A stretch of 31,895 nucleotides of DNA, from NCBI GenBank assembly GCA_963748095.1, contig CAVVIO010000054.1, positions 1 to 31,895 of the forward strand, in the 5' to 3' direction. The notes beneath the pieces are model-generated. The model did not search any database. It was not told where the DNA came from and was given only the letters and a program-made list of their open reading frames with translations. The number at the start of each line of letters is the position of its first letter. The first letter of the stretch is position 1. Positions 16,697-25,387 of the stretch are shown here, piece after piece. This DNA comes from CAVVIO01 sp963748095 (GTDB taxonomy: Bacteria > Bacteroidota > Bacteroidia > Bacteroidales > UBA10428). A program made the translations under genes and the position numbers.

Positions 16697-19600
16697 TTAA
16701 AATGTTACTGTAGCACCAAACAGAAGGTTCTTACTGATTGGGAACATACCACGGTCGACTCCGATACTGTTGGAAAATTGGCTTCCCACTTCCGGATCCA
16801 TACCAGGATATTTCGTAAACGTAATTCCATTTTCAAGTGAAACATAGAATCTTGCTTTTGTAGCTTTCACCTTGTTGAGCAATGACTTCGGTAAGGTGTA
16901 TCCGAGTTGTAATTGTTTTACTTTCATATAATTGCCACTGAAAACCAGCAGATCACTATGCCAGGAATCGGAAATGGTGCCTGCCTTTGGCATGGTCGCT
17001 TCAGTATGAGTTGGTGTCCAACGGTCATCAAAAAACACTTTCAGTTTATTGGAGACCGGCCTGTCTGTACGCACCATTCCGAACAGTATCTTGTTTCCTG
17101 CCTGTCCCTGCACAAAGGCTTCAATATCAAAACCCTTATAAGAAAGAGTCAGATTACCCCCGTAAGTAATTTTTGGGATACCACTGCCTATATAGGTTTT
17201 ATCTGCTGTGGTAATGCCGGGAACTCCATCCTCATCAACAAAAACAGGGTCTCCTGTAATCGGATCTATACCATCAGTTTTATAACCATAAAAATACCAT
17301 ATCGGTTCCCCTTTTTTGAAAACGGTGACAGTTGCCAGGTTAACCTGCGCCCCGTTCAATTGATTAAGATCGGGATTCAGATAGGTAACTTCATTATGCA
17401 GAGTAGCCAGATTTCCATTTACATTATAACTGAAATCACCGATGTTGTTTCTGTATCCCAATTCAAATTCAAATCCCTTGTTCTGCACATCACCGGCATT
17501 TACATAAGTCTGGTTTGTAAATAACCCGGTTTCGAGTGGGGGAGTGAATTGAGTCAGAAGATCTTTAGTTGTTTTAATATAATAATCAACTGAAAAAGTA
17601 AGCCTGTCCTTGAAGGCTCTCAAATCGATACCTACATCGGTTTGTTCACTGGTTTCCCATTTTAATTTGTTATTAGCCAGGTTGGCTGGTTGAGTCGCTG
17701 TTATAGACAGGTCTTCCTTCACAGGATAAGAACCGGTTGATTGAAGCAACGACGCCCATAAATAATTATTTAAATTGGATATACTACCATTTTGTCCCCA
17801 ACTACCTCTTACTTTCAAAAAACTCACAAATGAGCTCGGGAAAAAGCTTTCGTTGGTAAGAACCCATCCCACGGATACAGCAGGAAAAGTTCCCCAGCGG
17901 TTGTCAGGTGAAAGAACATCCTCGCCGGCTCCATCTCTTCTCAAACTTGCCTGAAACAGGTACTTGTTGTTATAATCATAGTTTACCCTGCCGAAATAAG
18001 ATAACAAACGTCTTATTGTCGAATAACCGGCAACATTGTCGTTAGGATTAGTTTGTAAATAACTTAAGTCATCATACAATGAATTATCCTGGGTCAAAGG
18101 TCCACCACTTCCGTTTAAATACCTTACATTGGTTTCTTCAGATGACATCCCCAACAGAAGGGTCATATTATGATTATTGAACGAATGTGTATAATTTGCA
18201 AAATTTTCCCATTGCCAACGTGTAGTCAAATATACCGTTTCGGCAGTATTGGCAATATCATTAAACTGTGATGCATTATAATAATATTCCGGGTTATACG
18301 TATGTTGGTCGGATGAATTAATTGTTCCACCCAACCTGGATGTAATAACCAACCCTTTAACCGGCATAAAATCGGCATAAACATTACCGAAAAGTATGTT
18401 GGTTTTAGTGCCTCCCAGACTTCTGTCCCTGGCAACAAACGGGTTTCCGATCTCTCCGTTTAAATATTCCGAAATACCGTAATAATTACCGTTTTCATCT
18501 TTAAGTGGTTTATGTCCGGCATCCAGAAGTGCTTGTACCGAAGCGGGTACTCCGTTTGTATAGCTTACCGGTGTCAACGGGTCCATCATCAGAGCATCAG
18601 AAATAACAGAACCATACTCACTATTTTCTGATACCGAATTCAGATCAGTATGTGCAAATGATAAATTATGTCCGACTTTCAGCCAATCAATAATCTTATA
18701 ATTGGAATTGAACATGATCGTGTATCTTTTGAATTGATCCTTATTTCCTTTGACTACACCATCCTGGTTCAATGATGACAGGGAAAGCAAAAAAGAACCT
18801 TTATCATTTCCACCAGTAAAAGAGAAATAATGTTTAACAGAGGGAGCCTTTTCAAATATCGCGTCCTGCCAGTCTGTATTGTACTGTGATATCGGATTAC
18901 TCAGTAAACCAGCCTCGGTCATATATTGTGAAAACTCGGCCGCGTTCAGCACATCCACTTTTTTGGCTAATTGCTGAATACCATATTGAAATTCATAAGT
19001 TACGTGTCCTTTCCCCGAAGAACCGGATTTTGTAGTAATAAGTACCACCCCGTTGGCACCTTCGGAACCGTAAATCGCAGCTGATGCAGCATCTTTCAAT
19101 ACCTCGATACTTTTTATATCATTGGGATTGATATCATCTATATTCATCATTTTATAGCCATTAACGATATAAATAGGTTCAGAAGACTGGTTCGACGAGT
19201 ATCCCCTGATCCTCACGTGAATACCGGCACCAGGTGCTCCTGAATTTTGAATGACTTGTACACCGGCAGTTCTTCCCTGTAATGCTTGTTGTACTTTGGA
19301 TATGGAAGTGTTTTCGATATCTTCTGAATTGACAGTAGAAATAGCTCCGGTTACCACACTTTTCTTTTGTACGCCATAGCCAACTACAACAACCTGCTCA
19401 AGACTTTTAATCTCGGGAACCAATTCTATATTAATAGTCGTTTGCTGGCCTACTGTAAAACGTTCTGCATTATAACCAACATATGAAAATACTAGTACTA
19501 TATCAGCGGAAGGGACATTGATCGTATAATTACCGTTTGGATCGGTAGTTGTTCCCTGGGTTGTACCTTCGATCTGAATATTTACTCCGGGAAGGGGTTC

Positions 19601-20023
19601 TCCGGTCGATGCATCTGTTATTTTTCCAGTAATCTTAATGCCTTGTGACATCTCAGTAGGATAGACAACAACAAAATTATTATCAATTATTTTATAGGAT
19701 AAATCAGCGGTTTTGCAAATTTTTCCCAACATCTCATCCAACGAACTGGAATTTATATTCTGCATTACAACCTTATTTAACTGCTTAAAATCATCGTTAT
19801 AAAAAAACCGGATATTTGTTTCTTTTTCGATAATCTTAAGCACATTACGAACGGTTTCACCTTTTGTATTTTGGTCTAGCTTTATCTGTTGGGAAAATAC
19901 AGAAGCGGATACCTGGAAGGATATAACAGTGGTTAATAGTAGTGTTAGCTTCATGATTAGTTGTATTTTCTTAAAAGAACCTGGTTTTTGGGCAAGATTG
20001 CCCCAATTCAATTTTTTTTTCAT
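16697..20023 (-). CDS. SusC/RagA-family TonB-dependent transporter with STN domain
   Basis: An 1108-residue outer-membrane glycan importer. After a long leader (signal peptide ending near SVFSQ, about residue 46) comes an STN domain (about 50-120, with IRFFYNDDF and LSYKIIDNNFVVVYP), which signals to FecR-type anti-sigma factors. A carboxypeptidase-like beta domain follows (GKITDASTGEPLPGVNIQIEG), then EQVVVVGYG and the plug domain (RIRGYSSN, IEVLKDAASAAIYGSEGANGV, the SusC signature). The rest is a 22-strand barrel ending in LLFGATVTF. The neighbouring FecR and ECF sigma genes confirm a trans-envelope signalling transporter: ligand uptake should activate the sigma factor. It has a 240-bp leader with a hairpin. 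Glycan specificity is not predictable. Confidence 0.97.
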   Translation of the reverse strand: MKKKLNWGNLAQKPGSFKKIQLIMKLTLLLTTVISFQVSASVFSQQIKLDQNTKGETVRNVLKIIEKETNIRFFYNDDFKQLNKVVMQNINSSSLDEMLGKICKTADLSYKIIDNNFVVVYPTEMSQGIKITGKITDASTGEPLPGVNIQIEGTTQGTTTDPNGNYTINVPSADIVLVFSYVGYNAERFTVGQQTTINIELVPEIKSLEQVVVVGYGVQKKSVVTGAISTVNSEDIENTSISKVQQALQGRTAGVQVIQNSGAPGAGIHVRIRGYSSNQSSEPIYIVNGYKMMNIDDINPNDIKSIEVLKDAASAAIYGSEGANGVVLITTKSGSSGKGHVTYEFQYGIQQLAKKVDVLNAAEFSQYMTEAGLLSNPISQYNTDWQDAIFEKAPSVKHYFSFTGGNDKGSFLLSLSSLNQDGVVKGNKDQFKRYTIMFNSNYKIIDWLKVGHNLSFAHTDLNSVSENSEYGSVISDALMMDPLTPVSYTNGVPASVQALLDAGHKPLKDENGNYYGISEYLNGEIGNPFVARDRSLGGTKTNILFGNVYADFMPVKGLVITSRLGGTINSSDQHTYNPEYYYNASQFNDIANTAETVYLTTRWQWENFANYTHSFNNHNMTLLLGMSSEETNVRYLNGSGGPLTQDNSLYDDLSYLQTNPNDNVAGYSTIRRLLSYFGRVNYDYNNKYLFQASLRRDGAGEDVLSPDNRWGTFPAVSVGWVLTNESFFPSSFVSFLKVRGSWGQNGSISNLNNYLWASLLQSTGSYPVKEDLSITATQPANLANNKLKWETSEQTDVGIDLRAFKDRLTFSVDYYIKTTKDLLTQFTPPLETGLFTNQTYVNAGDVQNKGFEFELGYRNNIGDFSYNVNGNLATLHNEVTYLNPDLNQLNGAQVNLATVTVFKKGEPIWYFYGYKTDGIDPITGDPVFVDEDGVPGITTADKTYIGSGIPKITYGGNLTLSYKGFDIEAFVQGQAGNKILFGMVRTDRPVSNKLKVFFDDRWTPTHTEATMPKAGTISDSWHSDLLVFSGNYMKVKQLQLGYTLPKSLLNKVKATKARFYVSLENGITFTKYPGMDPEVGSQFSNSIGVDRGMFPISKNLLFGATVTF

Positions 20024-20036
20024 AAATTTGAGTGTT

Positions 20037-20102
20037 AGAATTCTAAACTTAGGATAATAACTTTTTACGGGAGAAATAGTCGTTACCTATTTCTCCTTTT
20101 TT
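20037..20102 (+). ncRNA. Candidate antisense small RNA over the susC leader
   Basis: On the strand opposite susC a perfect TAnnTTTG box, TAAATTTG (20023-20030), overlaps the susC start codon. ATTG at 19997-20000, 22 nt upstream, could serve as the -33 element. A hairpin with T-run ends at 20102. This would give an RNA of about 65 nt complementary to the susC 5' leader. From memory, Bacteroides glycan-utilisation loci with ECF/FecR control can carry antisense sRNAs in the FecR-SusC gap (DonS type). Promoter and terminator are seen; transcription is inferred. Confidence 0.4.
20070..20102 (+). terminator. Intrinsic-terminator-shaped hairpin in the susC leader, plus-strand orientation
   Basis: GGAGAAATAG (20070-20079) and CTATTTCTCC (20087-20096) form a perfect 10-bp stem with a 7-nt loop, followed by six Ts (20097-20102). 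The T-run is on the plus strand, antisense to susC. On the coding strand the same sequence is a leader hairpin 47 bp upstream of the susC ATG, without a T-tract. Confidence 0.7.
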
Positions 20103-20263
20103 ATAGCACGCCCTGAAATGACACGCTATTGAGGAGTATTCATGTTTCAGAAATATTAGTTAGTATTCGGTTAATTTGTCAAAGAAAAATGTAGTTTTTA
20201 GGAAGTATTCATAATAAGATGTTTTAAGTTAATTAATAGATTAGTTGTTAGCTATTTAAGTTT

Positions 20264-21400
20264 TTAATTTTTAGTATTTTTATTGTATTGTTCCAAACGT
20301 CTTCTATTTAACGACAGATGTATAATATTATCTTTAATATCGTAAGTAATAGGTGCTGATAATTCAAGTGCTGCCATAATCTGTTCAATAGTTTCTTTCT
20401 GGATTTTACCGTTAAATTTAAAGTCTCTTATATTTTCCGAATTGAATTTAATCTCTACATTATATCTCCTTTCGAGTATCGGGACCAGAATATCTAATGG
20501 TTGTCCTTCTATAATCCATGTATCATCTTTCCACGATGTCATAAGTTTTGTCTTAACATCGGGCGCCAGACTGATAATATTCCCGTCATTGGATACCGAT
20601 ATTCTCTCCTGTTTAAACATTTTGGGATTTTGCATATTTTTATCAAATCCGCCCTTTTTATAATAGGTTATCATCTGATTGGGTTTCAATTCAGCTACTT
20701 CGTTCCTGAAAGTTTTATGCAATGATGACAAAACTACCTTCCCTTCTTCGAGAGTAGTAGTAATGGTCTTCTCATCAGGATAAGCTTTAACATTAAATTT
20801 TGTGCCTAAGGCTTTTACTACTATATCTGATGTTTTTACCAGAAAAGGAATTTCTTTATTGGTTTTCACGCTGAAGTAAGCTTCTCCAACCAAATTGATA
20901 TTCCGGTTTTTATTGCCATAATTACTGTTATAAGTAATCCTACTTCCTGCGTTAACCCATACTCTTGATCCATCGGGGAGATCAACCACACTTCTTGCTC
21001 CAAGCGGTGCTGTAATGGTTGTATTTGTCAGTTGCATCTTATTTTCTGAAGTATGCATCCACAATAAAGCACTAAGTGTTCCTCCTATTAATAAAGCAAT
21101 AATCCATGAGGCGGCGATCTTTGAAAAAGTCCAGGAAGGTTTTAATTTGACTGTTTTCTTTTTCTTTAAATCAGCTTTTATCCTTTCGAGATTTTTATGA
21201 ATATTTTCATCTGAATAAGAAGTTGATTTACCACTCAATAACCATGCAAATTTCAATGTGTTGAAATGCTCTAAGTGTGCTTCATCTTCCAATAACCACT
21301 GATTTAATTTTATCAATCCTTCTTCATTAATTACCCCGCTTAACATATCAGTAATTAACATCGATATCTCTTCATCCGGTTTTCGTGATAATTTTTGCAT
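20264..21400 (-). CDS. FecR-family anti-sigma factor
   Basis: A 378-residue inner-membrane regulator. The N-terminal cytoplasmic part (1-92) includes LNQWLLEDEAHLEHFNTLKFAW, which binds the sigma factor. One membrane helix spans about 94-114. The periplasmic FecR domain contains TAPLGARSVVDLPDGSRVWV and ITYNSNYGNKNRNINLVGEAYFSV, and a C-terminal DUF4974/STN-like domain contains PLDILVPILERRYNVEIKF. It holds the ECF sigma factor inactive until SusC signals through its STN domain. The gene lies 66 bp after the sigma gene and 240 bp before susC, the usual order for glycan-utilisation loci in Bacteroidota. Domain content and length are typical. Confidence 0.95.
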   Translation of the reverse strand: MQKLSRKPDEEISMLITDMLSGVINEEGLIKLNQWLLEDEAHLEHFNTLKFAWLLSGKSTSYSDENIHKNLERIKADLKKKKTVKLKPSWTFSKIAASWIIALLIGGTLSALLWMHTSENKMQLTNTTITAPLGARSVVDLPDGSRVWVNAGSRITYNSNYGNKNRNINLVGEAYFSVKTNKEIPFLVKTSDIVVKALGTKFNVKAYPDEKTITTTLEEGKVVLSSLHKTFRNEVAELKPNQMITYYKKGGFDKNMQNPKMFKQERISVSNDGNIISLAPDVKTKLMTSWKDDTWIIEGQPLDILVPILERRYNVEIKFNSENIRDFKFNGKIQKETIEQIMAALELSAPITYDIKDNIIHLSLNRRRLEQYNKNTKN

Positions 21401-21466
21401 AAATTATTATTGTTTCTAATTATAATGACAGGAATTTGTCTATAGTGTTTACAAAAAAAGGATTTA

Positions 21467-22036
21467 TTAGTGATTTATTTTCTTCAACACATCTCTCAGA
21501 TGAGTTAATGCCCTGAATATTTGCACCCTGACGGTATTCTGAGAAATTTTAAGCTTGATAGCAATCTCCTGGTAGTTAAGATTTTCATAACGGCTGAGCA
21601 AAAATACCTCGCGACACTGTCCCGGCAATTCATCGATTGCTTTTAAGATAAGTTGTTCGGTTTCTTCTGCCTCAAAAGCCTGAATAAACGAATCATTTAC
21701 AGCATAGGTGCTATGAATCTGTTTCCAGATGTCAGCATTCAGCACCTTATTCGGACGGAATTTTTTAGTGTTAAAATACTCAAGCCGATTTATTGAAAGA
21801 TTATGAACTACCTGGTATAAATAGGACTTAAGTGAACCTTTTAAAATAATTTCAGATTTATTTTGCCAAAGATTAATAAAAGCATCCTGAACAACTTCTT
21901 CAGATACCGGCCGGTTCTTCAGTATGCGAAAAGCAAAATTACACAATCCCGGATAAAGTTCTTCGAAAAGAGCATCAAAAGCCCTTTCATCGCCAAGACA
22001 AATTCTTTTCCATAAGTAATTTACTTCTTTATCCAT
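21467..22036 (-). CDS. ECF RNA polymerase sigma factor (glycan-locus type)
   Basis: A 189-residue sigma-70 family protein. Region 2 is seen in ERAFDALFEELYPGLCNFAFRIL and VSEEVVQDAFINLWQNKSEI; region 4 is seen in LPGQCREVFLLSRYENLNYQEIAIKLKISQNTVRVQIFRAL, a helix-turn-helix for the -35 element. It is of the Bacteroidota expansion type paired with FecR and SusC. It should direct transcription of susCD and downstream genes once released by FecR. A near-perfect housekeeping promoter lies 75-103 bp upstream, consistent with constitutive low-level expression. GH39 is divergent from it across a 263-bp spacer. Confidence 0.95.
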   Translation of the reverse strand: MDKEVNYLWKRICLGDERAFDALFEELYPGLCNFAFRILKNRPVSEEVVQDAFINLWQNKSEIILKGSLKSYLYQVVHNLSINRLEYFNTKKFRPNKVLNADIWKQIHSTYAVNDSFIQAFEAEETEQLILKAIDELPGQCREVFLLSRYENLNYQEIAIKLKISQNTVRVQIFRALTHLRDVLKKINH

Positions 22037-22110
22037 TATAAATGAATTTCAAGCTAAATACCCGGACACATTCCTCCCAATATTACAACAATATTTAGTT
22101 GATATTAATT

Positions 22111-22139
22111 CAAAAGTAATAATATTTCTAAATAACAAA
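22111..22139 (-). promoter_or_regulatory. Primary-sigma promoter of the ECF sigma gene
   Basis: Read on the minus strand, TTTG (22139-22136), 17 nt, then TACTTTTG (22118-22111). This matches the Bacteroidota consensus TTTG / TAnnTTTG exactly in both boxes with an accepted spacing. Transcription would start about 70 bp before the sigma ATG at 22036. Confidence 0.6.
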
Positions 22140-22160
22140 ATATTCCTGTTCATTCTCCTG

Positions 22161-22196
22161 CAAAATATCATGTGCCAAAATATCATGTACAGTACA
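22161..22196. promoter_or_regulatory. Tandem repeat and dyad in the sigma/GH39 divergent spacer
   Basis: CAAAATATCATGT occurs twice with a 15-bp period (22161-22173 and 22176-22188) and is followed by the dyad TGTACAGTACA (22186-22196). The block sits between the sigma promoter and the GH39 gene, about 105-140 bp upstream of the GH39 start. Two copies in phase at this position suggest a regulator binding site. No specific protein can be named. Confidence 0.4.
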
Positions 22197-22299
22197 GTTG
22201 CAAAAGCTATTAATAAAGTTACCTTTTAATGAAAGGAATTAATATTTGGTAACTAAGAACTAACACATTACATTTGGAATAAATTTAAAAATCAGGAAC

Positions 22300-23899
22300 A
22301 TGAAAAATCTTTTTTTACTTATTTGTATCTCTTTATTGATCTCCACTACCAACGGGTACGGACAAAAAAAACGAAAACAAAGCAACGCGATTACAGAAAA
22401 TATACGCCTTATATCCGCAGACCTGCAAAATGTAAAAGGAAAATTGTATACCCAATTCAACGAATGTGTCGGGGCAGGACGTGCCAATGAGGGACTTGCG
22501 TGCCGACTGGCAATCGCAGTTGGCTTATGCCAGAAAGGAATGTGGTTTTAAATATATCCGTATGCACGGCTTACTTACCGATGATATGGGAGTGTACCGG
22601 GAAGACCGGAACGGGAATCCACAATACAACTGGCAGTATATCGATAAATTATACGATTTTCTGGAAAGTATCGGCATGCGTCCGTTTGTTGAGCTGGGTT
22701 TCATGCCGAAGGCCCTGGCATCGGGAGAACGTACTATTTTCTGGTGGAATGGAAATGTTACCCCACCGAAGGATTATAAAAAATGGGGCGACTTCATGCA
22801 GGCGCTGGCACAGCATTTTACTGACCGTTATGGTGCAGACGAGGTAAGCAAGTGGTACTTTGAAGTGTGGAACGAACCCAACCTCACGCCGTTTTTCTTT
22901 ACCGGCAGTCAGGAAGATTATTTTAAACTGTACGACGTGACGGCCCGTGCCATTAAATCCGTTAACAAAAATTACAAGGTTGGCGGACCGGCAACAGCAG
23001 GAAGCGGCTGGATAAAGGAATTTATCGATTTCTGTGTGAAGAACAATTCACCGGTAGACTTTGTATCCACGCATTGTTACGGTGTGGATCAGGGTTTCCT
23101 GGATGAATACGGACAAAGAGGAACTGTTCTCAGCAATAATCCAAAATCGATATGGGCAGAAATAAAGCACAGCAGGCAATTAATAGATGAATCTCCCCTG
23201 CCCAACCTCGAATTACATTATACCGAATGGAGTTCTTCCTACACGCCCCATGATCCGGTGCATGACAATTATATTTCAACGCCTTATATACTCGATAAGA
23301 TCAAAAAAGTAGGTAATGATGTGAATTCCATGTCGTACTGGGTGTTTACGGATATCTTCGAGGAAGCCGGTCCAAGATTTACTCCGTTTCACGGGGGATT
23401 CGGACTGATCAACTACCAGGGGATCGACAAACCGGCTTTTTATGCCTATAAGTTTTTAAATGAACTTGGAAAAACCGAACTGACCAACAGCGATTCCACC
23501 TCGTGGGTATGTAAAGACAGTAAAGGAGATATCCAGGTACTTTTCTGGAACCTGAGTATTAACCTTCCCGATTCGGTAAATAACCAGGTATATTTTCAAC
23601 AGATCCTGCCATCGAAACCGGCCGGGAAAGTAAAGGTTCATTTAAGCAATGCCGATGAAGGACAGTACCTGATGAAGGTTTACAAAACAGGATATAAAGT
23701 AAACGACCCGTATACCACCTACCTCGAAATGGGGGCGCCGGACCAGTTATCGGTTCCGCAGGTGAATGCCATTAAACAAATGGATAACGGCGAGCCTGTA
23801 TTGACAAAGATCATAAAAACCAGTGCAGATAAAGTCATCGACGAGGAATTCGACATGCGGGAGAACGATGTTTACTTTGTGGAGTTTGTTAAGTTATAA
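22300..23899 (+). pseudogene. Glycoside hydrolase family 39 (beta-xylosidase-like), frameshifted
   Basis: A secreted enzyme with signal peptide MKNLFLLICISLLISTTNGY. The N-terminal FNECVGAGRANEGL runs to about 22496, where one extra base in GGGACTTGCG (22491-22500) shifts the frame. The rest continues as RADWQSQLAYARKECGFKYI to 23899. Restored length is about 532 residues. GH39 hallmarks are present: RMHGLLTDDMGVY, acid/base Glu in FEVWNEPN (about residue 192), nucleophile Glu in LHYTEWSSSYTP (about 309), and MSYWVFTDIFEE. Such enzymes release xylose from xylo-oligosaccharides, though other GH39 activities exist. Translation from an internal ATG at 22466 would lose the signal peptide. Whether the frameshift is real or an assembly error is open. 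It is divergent from the sigma factor and likely belongs to the same locus. Confidence 0.88.
23739..23757 (+). repeat. 19-bp direct repeat, copy 1 (inside the GH39 gene)
   Basis: CGGACCAGTTATCGGTTCC, identical to 26007-26025. Here it encodes part of PDQLSVPQ near the GH39 C-terminus. With copy 2 it flanks the toxin-antitoxin/integrase-remnant island. Confidence 0.75.
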
Positions 23900-23969
23900 T
23901 TCCGACCAGCAGGACATTAACTGCAGGATTAATATCTAATTGCAAATGCCCTCGCTATATAAAATATGA

Positions 23970-23995
23970 AAGCGTAGTTAAAAAAAACTACGCTT
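23970..23995. terminator. Bidirectional terminator between GH39 and the toxin gene
   Basis: AAGCGTAGTT (23970-23979) and AACTACGCTT (23986-23995) form a perfect 10-bp stem around an A6 loop. It is the only strong hairpin between two convergent genes (GH39 ends at 23899, the toxin gene at 24066). The flanks have only short T-tracts, so termination strength is uncertain. Confidence 0.5.
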
Positions 23996-24065
23996 AGTCG
24001 CTTTGTTTATTTGTTGTGCTTGTTATTAAGGTATTCTATGATTAGTTAGAGTAGGTCGTGAGTTA

Positions 24066-24407
24066 TTAATTTTTAACCCGTTTTATTTTCTTGGGATGTT
24101 GACTTGTATGGAAGACATCTGCTATAATTAAGTATTCGTTTGTAACCTCGTAAATAATATTATAACTCCATTTTGAAACAGAACGAAAATTTTCAGGTTC
24201 ATCAATCAAATATTCCTCTCTTGAGTATTTCTCCGGAAAATCATTTAAACTTCCTGCAAGCTTGATAAGTTCTTTCTTTACATGCCGGGCAGCATTTACA
24301 GAGTCTTGGGCAATATAGGCGTAAATCTCATTGAGGTGTTCTTTTGCCATCGTGTCCCATCGTATTAGGAGCTTTTTTTCTTTACCAATCTTCAACCTCC
24401 TTTTCAA
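24066..24407 (-). CDS. RelE/ParE-type toxin
   Basis: About 105-113 residues with the ParE/RelE pattern: IRWDTMAKEHLNEIYAYIAQDS near the N-terminus, a central LNDFPEKYSREEYL, and the strand-rich end FRSVSKWSYNIIYEVTNEYLIIADVFHTSQHP. Such toxins inhibit gyrase (ParE) or cleave mRNA (RelE); the two cannot be separated here. The 5' end overlaps the antitoxin gene by 26 bp. The longest frame starts at TTG 24407, but a full AAGGAGG (24402-24396) lies only 6 nt before an in-frame ATT at 24389, which may be the actual start. The ATG at 24350 is too far in, since it would cut off the first strand. Co-transcribed with the antitoxin upstream. Confidence 0.8.
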   Translation of the reverse strand: MKRRLKIGKEKKLLIRWDTMAKEHLNEIYAYIAQDSVNAARHVKKELIKLAGSLNDFPEKYSREEYLIDEPENFRSVSKWSYNIIYEVTNEYLIIADVFHTSQHPKKIKRVKN

Positions 24408-24639
24408 GGTCCTCCTGACTTATGTAGATTCCCGTCTTAACACGCTTTGAAGCTGCTTTAACCCTATTTCTTAAGTCTTTTTGTGTAATTGGTGAACCAT
24501 CGACATTATAGCCTACAATAGCAGATGGTTTATATTCTTTGCTCATGGCATGAACCATCTTTAAGAAAGTTTCGTCTGCTTTGTCTATATAACTATGTAA
24601 CTCTTTTCTTAATTCTGCTGTGCTCATAGTAAAATTCAT
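24382..24639 (-). CDS. Antitoxin of a RelE/ParE pair
   Basis: An 85-residue acidic/basic small protein encoded just before the toxin and overlapping it by 26 bp. The sequence MSTAELRKELHSYIDKADETFLKMV followed by SAIVGYNVDGSPITQKDLRNRVKAA and the C-terminal ISQEDLEKEVEDW is the arrangement common in Bacteroidota addiction-module antitoxins: an N-terminal helical segment for DNA binding/dimerisation, then a toxin-binding tail. Two in-frame ATGs (24639, 24627) could start it; the second gives MSTAEL, which looks more usual. It neutralises the toxin and probably autoregulates the operon. Confidence 0.75.
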   Translation of the reverse strand: MNFTMSTAELRKELHSYIDKADETFLKMVHAMSKEYKPSAIVGYNVDGSPITQKDLRNRVKAASKRVKTGIYISQEDLEKEVEDW

Positions 24640-24675
24640 TTACACAAAATTAACGATTATATTTTTCATTTTGTT

Positions 24676-24807
24676 TTATTTCAGTGGATGATATTCCTCT
24701 ATCTTCTTTTGTAATTTATCCAGGTTGCTCAGTTGGTATCTTTCTGTTGAACTTACATATTTGTGTCCGGCCATGTACAGGACTTGCCGGAGGTGTTTCG
24801 CTTTGCA
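24676..24807 (-). pseudogene. Tyrosine recombinase (integrase), C-terminal remnant
   Basis: A start-less frame reads KHLRQVLYMAGHKYVSSTERYQ, then LSNLDKLQKKIEEYHPLK and stop (24676). LRQV-YMAGH-YVSSTERY is the last catalytic block of tyrosine recombinases: the GH of box III, and the Tyr nucleophile in TERY. A stop codon lies directly upstream at 24808-24810, so the other ~85% of the gene is gone. Its 3' end overlaps the reading frame of the hypothetical protein 24753-25238, whose C-terminus is therefore chimeric. It marks the edge of a former mobile element and was too short to be listed as a gene. Confidence 0.8.
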
Positions 24808-25238
24808 TTATTTAAATCTTTATAAAGCTTCAATATTTTTTCTCTTTTCCATCCTCCATATTGATACTGAACAAATTTTCTAACACCTTTCTCTTTAAAA
24901 GTTAATTTATAAAAAGAACCATATGTAAAGGTTTTATCAAGTATTAAATCTATATCCTCAAGCTTAAATATACACTCTCTTTTTTTATTTCTATCATATA
25001 TCTCAACGGAAACAGTTTTCTGATGAATCATAACTTTAGTTATATAAAACCTATACCACTGCTCAAATCTAACATATGAAAAAACTAGTATGAATAATGG
25101 AATAATTGTTCCAATCAAATCCATGTGGTTTGTCTTAGAATAAAAATAAAGAAATAAAACAATTGCTAATAATATATTAATAAATATGCCTCGAATAATT
25201 CTTTGAAAATATCCCAGATGTCTTACTTCAAATTCCAT
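24753..25238 (-). CDS. Hypothetical two-TM membrane protein
   Basis: 161 residues, no family recognised. Two hydrophobic helices at about 12-33 and 41-57 are followed by a basic/aromatic soluble part with alternating strands (VMIHQKTVSVEIYDRNKKREC, FTYGSFYKLTFKEKGVRKFVQYQYGGW), resembling small PH-like membrane-anchored domains. The last ~17 residues (AKRNTSGKSCTWPDTNM) are translated from integrase DNA in another frame, so the original C-terminus was probably lost at about 24806. It lies between the two toxin-antitoxin pairs and is probably cargo of the same element. Confidence 0.55.
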   Translation of the reverse strand: MEFEVRHLGYFQRIIRGIFINILLAIVLFLYFYSKTNHMDLIGTIIPLFILVFSYVRFEQWYRFYITKVMIHQKTVSVEIYDRNKKRECIFKLEDIDLILDKTFTYGSFYKLTFKEKGVRKFVQYQYGGWKREKILKLYKDLNNAKRNTSGKSCTWPDTNM

Positions 25239-25387
25239 TTAGTACAACAATATAAATTATAATTAATATCCATTTTAGAAATATAACCCCCGCTATCCGT
25301 ATCGTCCCTGGCTACGGATTTTAACGTAAAATCATTTTTATTCTATTTTAGATATCTCCAGACATGTAAATTCCGGTTTAGTTGGGA

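Noticed and set aside
22466..22499. ATG at 22466 as the true GH39 start
   Set aside because: The upstream frame gives a proper signal peptide and the conserved FNECVGAGRANEGL block, so the start is at 22300 and the frame is shifted.
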